Source: Myxococcales bacterium (GTDB lineage Bacteria > Myxococcota > Myxococcia > Myxococcales > Myxococcaceae). From it: 19,448 nucleotides of DNA. Under the pieces are notes generated by a model. That model did no database searches and had not been told where the DNA came from. It saw nothing but the letters and a program-made list of their open reading frames with translations. The position numbers and the translations under genes are program-made. The stretch is taken from NCBI GenBank assembly GCA_003153055.1, contig PMBV01000205.1, positions 1-19,448 of the forward strand. The letters run 5' to 3'. Positions 1 through 8,406 of this stretch are shown here, in pieces (position 1 is the stretch's first letter; every line of letters begins with the position of its first letter).

Positions 1-231
1 GTGACCGGCATCGGCGCCGACGTCGGTGTCCTGGTGGTCTCGATCCCCGCGCAGAGCCAGGCGGCGACCGACGGGCTCCGGGGACTCGACGTCGTGCTGC
101 AGCTGGGGGGCCAAAGCGTGGTGTCGTTGGACGACCTGAACCGTCTCTACGGGGCGACCTCCGCGGGGCAGAAGGTGATCCTGGGGATCCACCGCTTGCA
201 GCAAGACACGACGGTGACGATCACCCGCTGA
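1..231 (+). CDS. C-terminal PDZ domain of an HtrA/DegP-like protein (5' end outside window)
   Basis: The frame is open from the first base of the window and ends at TGA 229-231, so these 76 residues are the tail of a longer protein. The segment reads like the second half of a PDZ domain: a VLVVSI strand, a GL..LDVVLQLGG turn with the usual 'G(D/L)(V/I)(V/I)...(I/L)(N/G)G' pattern, then a helix (SLDDLNRLY) and a final strand before the stop. PDZ domains at the extreme C-terminus are typical of envelope trypsin-like proteases of the HtrA/DegP family, where they bind substrate C-termini. The catalytic domain is not in the window, so the protease identity is an inference; another PDZ protein, such as a site-2 or C-terminal processing protease, is possible. 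Confidence 0.6.
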   Translation: MTGIGADVGVLVVSIPAQSQAATDGLRGLDVVLQLGGQSVVSLDDLNRLYGATSAGQKVILGIHRLQQDTTVTITR

Positions 232-242
232 GTCGTCAGGTC

Positions 243-277
243 CGCCAGCGACGAGCTCGCCGAGGTCGGCGCTGGCG
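243..277. terminator. Possible hairpin after the PDZ gene
   Basis: An 8-bp perfect inverted repeat (CGCCAGCG at 243-250, CGCTGGCG at 270-277) lies just after the stop codon at 231, with a 19-nt loop. No T-run follows, so it is not a canonical intrinsic terminator. The rest of 232-431 shows no gene that I can support. Confidence 0.25.
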
Positions 278-431
278 TTGTCCTGTCGGCTCGAAGGTGC
301 TATCGCTGGGCGCGCCGTGCCACCCAACGCCTCGATGGCGGCCGCCTCACCGGCCGTAGAGCGTTCAGGCGTGGTGCGCTCACTCGGCGACGGCTCCCGC
401 GCTTGAACTCCTCGTCGCCGGGAGCACACGC

Positions 432-1400
432 ATGAGCATCAGGCAATTCTGTCGAACGCACTTCCGTCACTTCAACGCCGCGGCCCTCGTCGACGCGGCC
501 GAGGACTACCGCCGCCACGTGGAGGGTGGTGGGAAGATGCTGGTGACGCTGGCCGGCGCGATGAGCACGGCCGAGCTTGGCATCTCGCTCGCCGAGATGA
601 TCCGCCAAGACAAGGTGCACGCCATCAGCTGCACCGGCGCGAACCTCGAGGAGGACCTCTTCAACCTGGTGGCCCATGAGTTCTACCAGCGAGTGCCGAA
701 CTACCGCGACCTCACTCCCCGCGACGAGCAGGCGCTGCTCGAACGGCACCTGAACCGGGTGACGGACACGTGCATCCCCGAGATGGAGGCCATGCGGCGC
801 ATCGAGAAGGTCGTCCTTGAGGAGTGGGTCGCCGCCGACAGGTCGGGGGCGCGGCACTTCCCCCACGAGTTCATGTACCGGGTGCTGCGAAGCGGGAAGC
901 TGGCCGGCTCTTACCAGATCGATCCGAAAGACAGCTGGCTCCTCGCCGCGTGCGACAAGGAGCTCCCCATCTGGGTGCCGGGCTGGGAAGACTCCACCCT
1001 CGGCAACATGTACGCGGGGCACTGCCTGTCGGGTGACCTCAAGAACGTGCACACGGTGCGCACGGGCATCGAGGCGATGCAGACGCTCGCGTCCTGGTAC
1101 ACCGAGACGGCGCCACGGACGCCAGTAGGCTTCTTCCAGGTGGGCGGCGGCATCGCCGGCGACTTCCCCATCTGCGTCGTCCCGATGCTTCACCAGGACC
1201 TCGGCCGCACCGGGGTGCCGCTGTGGGGCTACTTCTGTCAGGTGAGTGACTCGACGACGAGCTACGGCTCGTACTCGGGCGCGGTCCCCAACGAGAAGAT
1301 CACCTGGGGCAAGCTGGGCGTCGACACGCCCAAACACATCATCGAGAGCGACGCGTCCATCGTCGTTCCCCTGATGTTCTCCTACGTGCTCGACCAGTAA
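432..1400 (+). CDS. Deoxyhypusine synthase-like protein (candidate homospermidine synthase)
   Basis: This 322-residue protein has the deoxyhypusine synthase fold signature. The C-terminal ITWGKLG motif places a lysine at residue 294 (codon 1311-1313), where the catalytic lysine of eukaryotic DHS sits (SWGK). The NAD-binding CTGANLEED motif (67-75) and a GGGIAGDFP loop (238-246) are also recognisable. DHS transfers the aminobutyl group of spermidine to a lysine of eIF5A. Bacteria lack eIF5A, and several bacterial homologues are known to transfer it to a small polyamine instead, giving homospermidine. Here the region matching the conserved His-His of eukaryotic DHS reads DF, which fits a changed acceptor. 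The start ATG at 432 has GGGAG (420-424) 7 nt upstream. The gene is monocistronic and converges on the ATPase gene. The exact product is inferred. Confidence 0.85.
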   Translation: MSIRQFCRTHFRHFNAAALVDAAEDYRRHVEGGGKMLVTLAGAMSTAELGISLAEMIRQDKVHAISCTGANLEEDLFNLVAHEFYQRVPNYRDLTPRDEQALLERHLNRVTDTCIPEMEAMRRIEKVVLEEWVAADRSGARHFPHEFMYRVLRSGKLAGSYQIDPKDSWLLAACDKELPIWVPGWEDSTLGNMYAGHCLSGDLKNVHTVRTGIEAMQTLASWYTETAPRTPVGFFQVGGGIAGDFPICVVPMLHQDLGRTGVPLWGYFCQVSDSTTSYGSYSGAVPNEKITWGKLGVDTPKHIIESDASIVVPLMFSYVLDQ

Positions 1401-1444
1401 GCCCGCTGCAGGAAGCCGCCGAGCCGATGGCGAGCGCTAGCAAG

Positions 1445-4087
1445 CTAGGGCGCGCGACGAGCGGCCAACCGCTTCCTCAGCCAGTCGGCGAGAAACAGCA
1501 CCGGTGCGCCGAGCGCCGCGAGCGCCAGAAGCCACGGGGAGATCGAGCCCGTCCCGAGGGCGCGCCCAAGGGGCGGGAAGTACACCACCGCGACGACGAA
1601 GGTGAGCTCGAGGCCGACGCCCACGACGAAGAGCAGGTTGCGCAAGAGCCCTCGATCGAGCCCAGAGCGAGTCTCGTAGCGACGGCCAATCAAGTTGCCC
1701 ACCTGCGTGAAGACCACCGAGATGAGCGTCACGCCGGTCGCGCTGCGGTAGAGCGCGTCGTTCGCGCCCAGGTCCTGCCCGTAGCGCCAGCCACCGAGGT
1801 GCAGCGCGAGGAAGAACATGAACATCGCCCACGCCGCCTCGACCAGCCCGAGGAACAGGTAGGCTCGCACGATGAGCTTCGTGTCGAGCAGCCGCCCGTG
1901 CAGGCCGCGCGGCGGGTGGCTCATCGCCTCGCCATCAGGCGGCTCCTGGCCAAGGCCGATGGCCGGAATCAGATCGGTGCCGAGGTCGATCGAGAGGATC
2001 TGAATCACCGTGAGCCCCAGCGGCACCCGCAACACCACGTAGGCCAGAAAGGGCGCCATCTCGGGCACGTTGCTCGCGAGCACATAGGTCGTGAACTTGC
2101 GTATGTTCGAGAAGACCGTCCGCCCCTCTTCGACGCCCGCCACGATGCTCGCGAAGTTGTCGTCGAGCAGGACGATCTGCGCCGCCTCGCGCGCCACGTC
2201 CGTGCCTCCCAGGCCCATGGCGATGCCCACGTCCGCGACCCGCAGCGCTGGCGCGTCATTGACGCCATCTCCCGTCATGGCGACGAGGAGCCCCATGCGT
2301 TTGATGGCGCTCACGATCTTGAGCTTCTGCTCGGGCGTCGTGCGCGCGAAGACGCTGAGTCCGGCCTTCAGGCGCTCGGCGAGCTCGGCCTCGCGCAGCG
2401 CCTCGAGCGCGTCGCCGGTCAGCACGGCCTCGGCGGTCGAGTTCGGCGGAACAATGCCGGCCCGCTCGGCGATCGCCCGAGCCGTGTCGGGGTGATCGCC
2501 CGTCACCAGGATGACGCGAATACCGGCCCTGTGGCAGCGCGCGAGCGCGTCGGGGACCTCGTCCCGGAGCGGATCCGAGAGGCACATGAAGCCGTGCAGG
2601 TGAAGTCCTTCTTCCAGCTCGGCCTCCGGCGTCGCCACTTCTTCGGCTTTGAGTCGCCGTGACGCGACCGCGATGATGCGCAGCCCTTGCGACGCCAGCC
2701 GCCGCTCCGTCTCGTCGCAGCGTGCCCGCTCCTCGCTCGAGATCGCGACGTGCGGGCGCACGACTTCCCAGGCGCCCTTGAGCGCGAAGCGCCACGAGTC
2801 CCCTTGCTTCACCACCCCCGCTGCCCGCCGGCGCTGCACGTCGAAGGCGATGTGCCGGACAATGTCCTTAGACAACGCGAGCGGATCTCCTCCCAGCTTC
2901 TTCAAGAGCATCGCCGCGGCGACGTCGAGCGGATCGCCCGTGAGCGCGCCGTCCCGCCCATGGAGCTCCGACGCGGCCACGGCGACCTCGATGAGCTCGC
3001 GGCACGCGGCCTCGCCCAGAGGCTCTCCACTCGGCGCGTCGACGACGCTCGTCACCGCCAGCTCGTTCTTGGTCAAGGTTCCGGTCTTGTCGGTGCAGAT
3101 GATCTCGATCGACCCCAGGGCCTCGACCGCGTTCAGGCTCTTCACCAGGACCTTCTTCTTCGCGAGGCGCAGGCCTCCCATCGCCAGGGCGAGCGTCAGC
3201 GTCGGCAAGAGCCCCTCGGGCACGTTCGCGACGATGATGCCCACCATGAAGACGACGCTGACCCAGAGCGATCGCCCGATGGCCAAGCCATAGAAGAAGA
3301 AGGCGACGCCCATCACGACGGCGACGACCGTCAAGATGCGCACCATGCGGGCGACCTCGCGCTCGATCGGGGTCGGCGGCCGCTGCACCTGGACGCTGAG
3401 CGCGGCGATCTTCCCGAACTCGGTTCGCGGCCCGGTGGCGTGCACCACGGCGACGCCCGACCCGCGAACGAGCGTGCACCCCGCGAACACGAGGTTCGGC
3501 GCGTCGACCATTCGTCCCTTCTCGACGCGGCTCGCGGTGAGGCTCGCGTGCCGTGACTCGCCGGTCAGCGAGGCGTTGTTCGCGAGCAGATCGTGGCTCT
3601 CGACGAGGCGCGCGTCGGCGGGCACTCGGTCGCCTTCGGACAGCATGAGCACATCGCCCGGGACGAGCGCCTCGATCGGCACCTCTTGCTCGACCCCGCC
3701 CCGTCGCACCGTGATGCGCTGGGGCAACATGTTGCGGAGCGCGTCCATCGCGCGCTCGGCTCGAATCACCTGAGCGAACGTGAAGAGCGCGTTCAGGACC
3801 GCGACGGCGAGGAGCGCCCAGCCGAGCACGGCCATGCCCTCGCCTGGCTGCATGCGGTCGGCCACGAAGCAGAGCACCGCCGACACGTCGAGCAAGAGAC
3901 CGAACAGGTTCGTGAACTGGGCAGCGAACGTGCGGAGCCAGACCCAGCGCGGCGGCGCGGTCAGCGTGTTCGCCCCGGTCTCAGAGAGGCGCTGCGCGAC
4001 CTCGTCGGCCCGAAGCCCGTCGACCCGGCTGCGCAACAACGACCAGACCTCGTCGGATTCGAGGTTGTGAATCTGACGCTGCTTCAC
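1445..4087 (-). CDS. Na,K-ATPase-like (P2C-type) cation-transporting P-type ATPase
   Basis: This 880-residue membrane pump has all P-type landmarks: TGES in the actuator domain (175-178), the phosphorylated aspartate in CTDKTGTLT (D333), the nucleotide-domain lysine in LKGAW (K438) and the hinge TGDGVNDAP (605-613). About ten membrane segments are expected: two pairs before the P-domain and six from about 665 onward. The cation-binding helices match the animal Na,K/H,K-ATPase class closely: IVANVPEGLL (E291), SNVPE (E676) and SIDLGTD (D701, D705). These correspond to the four carboxylates that bind ions in the Na,K-ATPase alpha subunit, so Na+/K+/H+ transport is more likely than Ca2+ or heavy metals. 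There is no beta-subunit gene nearby. The GTG start overlaps the Usp stop by 4 nt, with GGAG (4094-4097) 6 nt upstream. It is the last gene of the operon. Confidence 0.92.
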   Translation of the reverse strand: MKQRQIHNLESDEVWSLLRSRVDGLRADEVAQRLSETGANTLTAPPRWVWLRTFAAQFTNLFGLLLDVSAVLCFVADRMQPGEGMAVLGWALLAVAVLNALFTFAQVIRAERAMDALRNMLPQRITVRRGGVEQEVPIEALVPGDVLMLSEGDRVPADARLVESHDLLANNASLTGESRHASLTASRVEKGRMVDAPNLVFAGCTLVRGSGVAVVHATGPRTEFGKIAALSVQVQRPPTPIEREVARMVRILTVVAVVMGVAFFFYGLAIGRSLWVSVVFMVGIIVANVPEGLLPTLTLALAMGGLRLAKKKVLVKSLNAVEALGSIEIICTDKTGTLTKNELAVTSVVDAPSGEPLGEAACRELIEVAVAASELHGRDGALTGDPLDVAAAMLLKKLGGDPLALSKDIVRHIAFDVQRRRAAGVVKQGDSWRFALKGAWEVVRPHVAISSEERARCDETERRLASQGLRIIAVASRRLKAEEVATPEAELEEGLHLHGFMCLSDPLRDEVPDALARCHRAGIRVILVTGDHPDTARAIAERAGIVPPNSTAEAVLTGDALEALREAELAERLKAGLSVFARTTPEQKLKIVSAIKRMGLLVAMTGDGVNDAPALRVADVGIAMGLGGTDVAREAAQIVLLDDNFASIVAGVEEGRTVFSNIRKFTTYVLASNVPEMAPFLAYVVLRVPLGLTVIQILSIDLGTDLIPAIGLGQEPPDGEAMSHPPRGLHGRLLDTKLIVRAYLFLGLVEAAWAMFMFFLALHLGGWRYGQDLGANDALYRSATGVTLISVVFTQVGNLIGRRYETRSGLDRGLLRNLLFVVGVGLELTFVVAVVYFPPLGRALGTGSISPWLLALAALGAPVLFLADWLRKRLAARRAP

Positions 4088-4917
4088 TCCACGCTCCGAT
4101 AGACGGCCACGTCCGAGGGTGCGTCGCGCAAGAGTTCCTCGATGGGGTTACCGTAGACCACGCGCTGGGGCAGCGTTCGCAGCGAGGCCCCGAGGCCGAT
4201 CAACCGCGAGCGGAGCCTGCGCGCGTGAAGGAGGATCTCCCTGGGCGTATCGGACGAGACGACGACGCTCGAGTCGAGCTCGAAGTCGTGCGGACTGAGC
4301 CCAGCGCGGAGCTCGTCTTCGATGGAAGCCACCAGGGCGCGCCCTTCGGCCAGGAGCTTCTCGCCGCCTTGGTTGCGCATGAGGCGAAGGCGCACCTGAG
4401 ACACCTCGCGCACGAAGAGAAAGTGCAGGCGCTGGAGATCGTCGCCGAGCAGGCGGAGCAGCGGCAGGGCGAGCGCGGCCTGGCGAGGGCGGCCCGCGAT
4501 GGGTAACAGCACGCTGCCGGGCTGCCCGAGCACGCCGGGGTTCACGACGCGGATCGCGATGACCGAGAAGCGACCGGCGTCGAGCAGGCGCGCCGAGACC
4601 GTTCCGGCGAGCAGCGCGCGGTTCTGTGGCTTCGCCCGAGTGCCGGCGATGAGCGTCGCGCGCTCGGGGACGAGCTCGAGCAGACGCTCGGCGACGCCGG
4701 CTCCGCGCCGCGGGACGAGCTCGGTCTCGAGCGCGACGCCGAGCACCTCGGACTCGCGGGCGATGCGCGCGATGCCCTGCTCGACGCTGGACTCGGGCGC
4801 GGCGTCCGCGACGTGCACGAGTCGGAGCTTGCGCGCGGCGGTGTTGGCGGCGAAGCGCACGGCGTAGTGCGCGACCCAGTCGCCGTTGAGCGTTCCGTCA
4901 TATGCAAAGACAAGCAC
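4084..4917 (-). CDS. Tandem universal stress protein (two UspA domains)
   Basis: The 277 residues hold two UspA-like alpha/beta units, roughly 1-125 and 133-277. Each starts with a hydrophobic strand (LVFAYDG; SVLLPIAG) and ends with a glycine-rich nucleotide loop followed by a helix (AGTRAK...LLAGT at 91-106; GLGASL...VVYGN at 241-257) and a short final strand. Such proteins bind ATP or AMP and often modulate partner proteins; the exact ligand cannot be read here. The GTG start at 4917 lies 14 nt after the histidine kinase stop, with AGGGG (4924-4928) 6 nt upstream. The stop overlaps the ATPase start (GTGA), so kinase, Usp and pump are almost surely co-translated. The context suggests a regulator of the pump or of the kinase. 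Confidence 0.88.
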   Translation of the reverse strand: MLVFAYDGTLNGDWVAHYAVRFAANTAARKLRLVHVADAAPESSVEQGIARIARESEVLGVALETELVPRRGAGVAERLLELVPERATLIAGTRAKPQNRALLAGTVSARLLDAGRFSVIAIRVVNPGVLGQPGSVLLPIAGRPRQAALALPLLRLLGDDLQRLHFLFVREVSQVRLRLMRNQGGEKLLAEGRALVASIEDELRAGLSPHDFELDSSVVVSSDTPREILLHARRLRSRLIGLGASLRTLPQRVVYGNPIEELLRDAPSDVAVYRSVE

Positions 4918-4931
4918 GCGGCACCCCTGGG

Positions 4932-6668
4932 CTACGCACCCCCACCCTTCGAGCCAAACGCAGGGACGAGCCCCGAGAGGTGCTGCTCGAGGCGATCGAG
5001 CGCGATCGGCTTCCTCAAGAACGCGTCGGCCCCCGAAGCGAGGCCCGCGGCTTCGTCCTCGGGCAGCGCGTTGGCCGACACGATGAAGATCGGCAGGCGG
5101 GTGGACTCCCTCTCGGCCTCCGTCGCTCGAATTCGCCTGGTCGCCTCGAGCCCGTCCATCTCGGGCATCTGCATGTCCATCAGGACGACGTCGAAGTGCC
5201 GCGAGGCCAGCTCACGAAGCGCCTCGACGCCGTTCCTCGCGACCAAGGAGCGATGCCCCAGACGGCTCAGGAACCCCTGCGCCACCTTCGCGTTGACCGC
5301 GTTGTCCTCGGCCACGAGCACCTCGAGCCCGGAGCGCGACCTCCTCTCGCCCGCTGGGGTCTCGAGCGCCACCGCACCACTGGCGGGCTGCTGCAGCGCG
5401 GCCTCTGCCGGCGCGAGCGGTACCCGGAAACGGAAGACGCTGCCTCTCCCGAGCTCGCTGGTGACCTCGAGGCTTCCCCCCATGAGCTCGATGAGCTGTC
5501 TGGTGATGGTCAACCCCAGGCCGGTGCCCCGGAAACGCCGGGCGTCAGAGTCGTCGACCTGCACGAACGCCTCGAAGATGCTCCCCAGGCGCTCTTGAGG
5601 GATCCCGATGCCGGTGTCCTCGACCTCGACGCACAACGAGGCCGGCGCGTCCGAGAGGAGCGCGCGCACGGTGACGCTGCCCTCGTCGGTGAACTTCAGC
5701 GCGTTGCCTACGAGGTTGATGATGACCTGCCGAAACCGGAGCTCGTCGCCCATCAGCGAGGCGGGGAGGCTCGGGGCGAGCTCGAGCAAGAGCTCGAGAC
5801 GCTTCTGTTTGGCCTGCGAGCCAATGCTTCGGACCGCGTCACGAATGACGGCGGCCGGCGTGAAGGGCGCACGCCGCAGCTCGAGCGTCCCCGATTTGCC
5901 CTTCGAGAAGCTGAGCACGTCATTGACGATCTCCAAGAGGCTGTTCGCCGACGTGTTGATGGTGCCCATCACTTCGCGGATCTCGGGCTCCGCGCTCTCG
6001 GGGAGCAGCTGCACCATGCCGATGATGCCCGTCAGCGGCGTGCGCAGCTCGTGAGTCATGTTGGCGAGGAAGCGCTCGCGCGTCTTGACCGCGTCCGTCG
6101 CCACCCTGAGCGCGGCCTCCGCTTCGAGGGTCGCCTTCTTCGCGGCCTTCAGTGCGCAGCGGTGCTGCTCTGCCTTGAAGTAGACGACGAGGCTGACCGT
6201 CGCGTGCATGACACTCGCGACGGCCGCCGCCCCGTAGCCCCAGGGGCCATCGTTCTGCGCCAGCGCGAGGAAGACGTACCCGACCGAGGAGAAGACCCAC
6301 GACGCGATGACCGAGCGCCGACTGTCGTGGAGACCGCTGATCCCCGCTGGCCCCATCAGCAAGGCCATGAAGAGCGACGGCTGACCTGACACCTCGGCAC
6401 CCGCGAGGCACGTCAAGAGCGGCGCGACGCCCAAAGGGTAGATCCACACCCATCCGTTCGACTGTCGCACCAGCAACAGCAGCAGCACGGACGAGACCGG
6501 GACGAAGGAGCCGACGAGAACCGCGCCTGAGAGTCCTCCCAGAGCCCACAACCAGACGATGAACGGCACGCCAACGGCACCGTAAACGAGCGCCACCAGC
6601 TTACGGCGCCCGTCGGGGTCTTCGACCTGGAGAGAGAGGGGCAGTTTCATCGGGCGTCGCAACAGCAA
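4932..6668 (-). CDS. Membrane hybrid histidine kinase with C-terminal receiver domain
   Basis: This 578-residue sensor kinase begins with about six hydrophobic segments between residues 25 and 165, with short loops and no large periplasmic domain. A helical linker (165-198) leads to the HisKA dimerisation domain with the phospho-acceptor histidine in MTHELRTP (H206). The HATPase domain follows, with N322 in NLVGNALKF, the G1 box DTGIG (351-355) and G2 box GTGLGL (381-386). A receiver domain (449-567) has acidic residues E454/D455, phospho-acceptor D498 in LMDMQMPEMDG and K553. There is no DNA-binding output, so signals probably pass to a separate phosphotransfer protein or act on the downstream Usp and ATPase. 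The TTG at 6668 lacks a Shine-Dalgarno sequence; the in-frame ATG at 6650 (residue 7) is an equally good start. Confidence 0.92.
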   Translation of the reverse strand: MLLRRPMKLPLSLQVEDPDGRRKLVALVYGAVGVPFIVWLWALGGLSGAVLVGSFVPVSSVLLLLLVRQSNGWVWIYPLGVAPLLTCLAGAEVSGQPSLFMALLMGPAGISGLHDSRRSVIASWVFSSVGYVFLALAQNDGPWGYGAAAVASVMHATVSLVVYFKAEQHRCALKAAKKATLEAEAALRVATDAVKTRERFLANMTHELRTPLTGIIGMVQLLPESAEPEIREVMGTINTSANSLLEIVNDVLSFSKGKSGTLELRRAPFTPAAVIRDAVRSIGSQAKQKRLELLLELAPSLPASLMGDELRFRQVIINLVGNALKFTDEGSVTVRALLSDAPASLCVEVEDTGIGIPQERLGSIFEAFVQVDDSDARRFRGTGLGLTITRQLIELMGGSLEVTSELGRGSVFRFRVPLAPAEAALQQPASGAVALETPAGERRSRSGLEVLVAEDNAVNAKVAQGFLSRLGHRSLVARNGVEALRELASRHFDVVLMDMQMPEMDGLEATRRIRATEAERESTRLPIFIVSANALPEDEAAGLASGADAFLRKPIALDRLEQHLSGLVPAFGSKGGGA

Positions 6669-6734
6669 TCAAGGGGGCAGTGGCAACGACGTGCGCGGCT
6701 TCCTCGAGCAGCTCGGACAAGACCGACCGTAGCA

Positions 6735-7679
6735 TCAATCGCCCAAAACACGAGGCGAGACTTTGTACCGAGCGCACCTCAGCGACCAATCGTGGTGACC
6801 TTGTGACCACTCACAGATGGCCCGGGCGAGATTTCGCACCGCGGGTGTCGCCGGCGACTCTCGAATGCGGCGCTCGAGCACCAGCAACTCGGCCAAGGCC
6901 TCGTTGTGCATTTGCCCGACGCGCTCGCGGGCACGCTCGGTGCTGAGCTGCTCGTTGAGCTCGACGACACGGACGAGGTTGCACACGTCACCGACGGCGC
7001 GTTCCTTTTCGTAAGAGAAGAGATCGTTCACCCAGGCCGAGACGTCGACCCCGAGCGTGCGGAGACGAACCACCTCGGAGGAGCGCCGCTCCTCGTCCGT
7101 GAGGAACGTCCCGAAGATTGACTCCATGAGATCGCACACCGGCGCGTAGCCGAAGCTGGCTCGCCTGAGCTCGAGGTACTGGGCCACCGTGGGGACACCG
7201 TTCGACTGCCTGAAGCGCGCCTCACGAACGCAGCCGGCGCAGTAGTACCGGAAGCTCTCGGTGAACCTGACGAACCAGTCCGCGGGGGCGAGGCGCAACA
7301 TGCGCTGGCGGAGGTCCATCAGCGCCACGGCGAAGTTCGAGTGCGGCGCGACGCGCGGGTAGCCCTCGAGCAGCTGCGCGTACCGGGCGCACGCGGCCTC
7401 GAGTCCTCGGGCGTCGACGCGGTAGGCGCCCTCGGGATACGCGTCGTCGAACAGGAAGAGCCACGAGATGAGATCGGCGGCGAGACCGACGACTTCGTCG
7501 GACGCGCTGGGGAACCCATAGCGGGCGGCCGTCCCACAGATGATGCGCTCGAAGTGCTCGACCTGCTCACCCTCGACGAGGTGGTGGCGCATGACCCATT
7601 CGAGTGTCGTCGCATCGTACGCGGCGGATGGGACGTGTCGAAGCGTCATGAACGGATACGCGAGGCTGAACGAGGCCAT
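6735..7679 (-). CDS. Class I terpene synthase (sesquiterpene cyclase-like)
   Basis: The 314-residue protein carries the full catalytic set of bacterial class I terpene cyclases. The aspartate-rich motif FDDAYPE (D78, D79, E83) and the NSE triad NDLFSYEKE (N218, D219, S222, E226) bind the Mg2+ cluster. A pyrophosphate-sensor arginine lies about 46 residues upstream (R172 or R173), and the C-terminal RY pair is at 304-305. Length is normal for the family. These enzymes ionise a prenyl diphosphate, usually farnesyl diphosphate, and cyclise the cation; the product cannot be read from sequence. The ATG at 7679 follows a strong purine run (GGGGGGAGGGG, ending about 5 nt upstream). It sits 24 nt after the peptidoglycan-binding gene. 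No P450, methyltransferase or prenyl synthase is adjacent, so it is an orphan cyclase in this window. Confidence 0.93.
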   Translation of the reverse strand: MASFSLAYPFMTLRHVPSAAYDATTLEWVMRHHLVEGEQVEHFERIICGTAARYGFPSASDEVVGLAADLISWLFLFDDAYPEGAYRVDARGLEAACARYAQLLEGYPRVAPHSNFAVALMDLRQRMLRLAPADWFVRFTESFRYYCAGCVREARFRQSNGVPTVAQYLELRRASFGYAPVCDLMESIFGTFLTDEERRSSEVVRLRTLGVDVSAWVNDLFSYEKERAVGDVCNLVRVVELNEQLSTERARERVGQMHNEALAELLVLERRIRESPATPAVRNLARAICEWSQGHHDWSLRCARYKVSPRVLGD

Positions 7680-7703
7680 GGAACCCCTCCCCCCCGAGAC
7701 GCA

Positions 7704-8357
7704 CTACACGCCGTGGCGCTTCCGCAGCGCGTCGGCGGTGGCGTCGTCGAGCTCCCCGGTGACCTTGAGCTTGGCGTCCTCCTGGAACGCCCGGAGCGCG
7801 AACGGCAAGCACGCCAGCGGATCCTGCCCTGGCACCGCGTACCCCAGGTTGGCCAGCCGGGCCGAGGCCCCGTCGTCGCTCTTCGACGGAGCCAGCGCCC
7901 CTACCGCCAGCTTCCACCGCGCCACGGGACGCTCCTTCGTCCCGTCGACCACCAGCCGCACCTCCTTCGCTCGGGCCGGCACCACCGCCTCGCACCACCC
8001 GTCGCCGTCCGACGAGGCCGTCACCTCCGGCCGGTCCTTCACCAGGAAATGGCAGCTCGCCCCACTGACAGCCTTCTCTTTCCCCTCGGCGTCCCAGCTC
8101 AACAGGCGCACGCGCACCCGCGCCTTGGGCAGCTTGACGACGAAGGTGTGAGACTTGCCCGTCGCCACCATCACCTTCTTCGTCTCGACGTCGGGGACGG
8201 CCACCACGTCGCCGACGGCCAGCGTGAAGGGCTCCCGCTTGGCGCGGAGCGCTTGGTTGTCCGGCGCGTTCCAGACCTTGTCCCATGCCTGCCCACCGCT
8301 CTGGGCGCCTATGCTGAGCGAGCAGTCACCCTTTTCGACGACGACGCGCTTCGGCAT
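7704..8357 (-). CDS. LysM-like / peptidoglycan-binding protein, possible type VI cargo accessory
   Basis: This 217-residue protein has no signal peptide. Residues 5-58 resemble a LysM-type module (G-DCSLSIGAQ ... W..VWNAPDNQALR ... LAVGDVVAVP). Residues 60-152 look like an Ig-like beta domain. Residues 163-216 match a PG_binding_1 domain (ARLANLGY ... ALRAFQ ... VTGELDDATADALRK). Proteins with this LysM-like plus PG_binding_1 layout are often found beside VgrG/PAAR and effector genes in type VI loci of Myxococcota and other proteobacteria. That association is from family knowledge and is not shown here. The start is well set: ATG with AGGAG (8364-8368) 6 nt upstream. It is divergent from the phospholipase unit across 49 nt, and may also lead the minus-strand run into the terpene synthase. 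Confidence 0.8.
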   Translation of the reverse strand: MPKRVVVEKGDCSLSIGAQSGGQAWDKVWNAPDNQALRAKREPFTLAVGDVVAVPDVETKKVMVATGKSHTFVVKLPKARVRVRLLSWDAEGKEKAVSGASCHFLVKDRPEVTASSDGDGWCEAVVPARAKEVRLVVDGTKERPVARWKLAVGALAPSKSDDGASARLANLGYAVPGQDPLACLPFALRAFQEDAKLKVTGELDDATADALRKRHGV

Positions 8358-8406
8358 CTCAGACTCCTGGTGGAAACCTACGCAGCGTAGTCAGCTGCTG
8401 GCACGG

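Noticed and set aside
300..1337. 345-residue minus-strand frame opposite the DHS-like gene
   Set aside because: No domain; the plus strand has a ribosome binding site and the WGK motif.
1437..1448. CTAGC-AA-GCTAG inverted repeat at the ATPase 3' end as terminator
   Set aside because: Only 5 bp with a 2-nt loop, partly inside the coding region, and no T-run.
1427..3556. Long plus-strand frames opposite the P-type ATPase
   Set aside because: Compositional shadows (R, H, E, D-rich) of an ATPase with every family motif.
4902..6389. 495-residue plus-strand open frame opposite the histidine kinase
   Set aside because: Antisense shadow of a kinase with all H, N, G and D boxes on the minus strand.
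6601..6810. Small minus-strand frame overlapping the histidine kinase start
   Set aside because: It overlaps both the terpene synthase end and the kinase start in another frame, without a ribosome binding site or recognisable domain.
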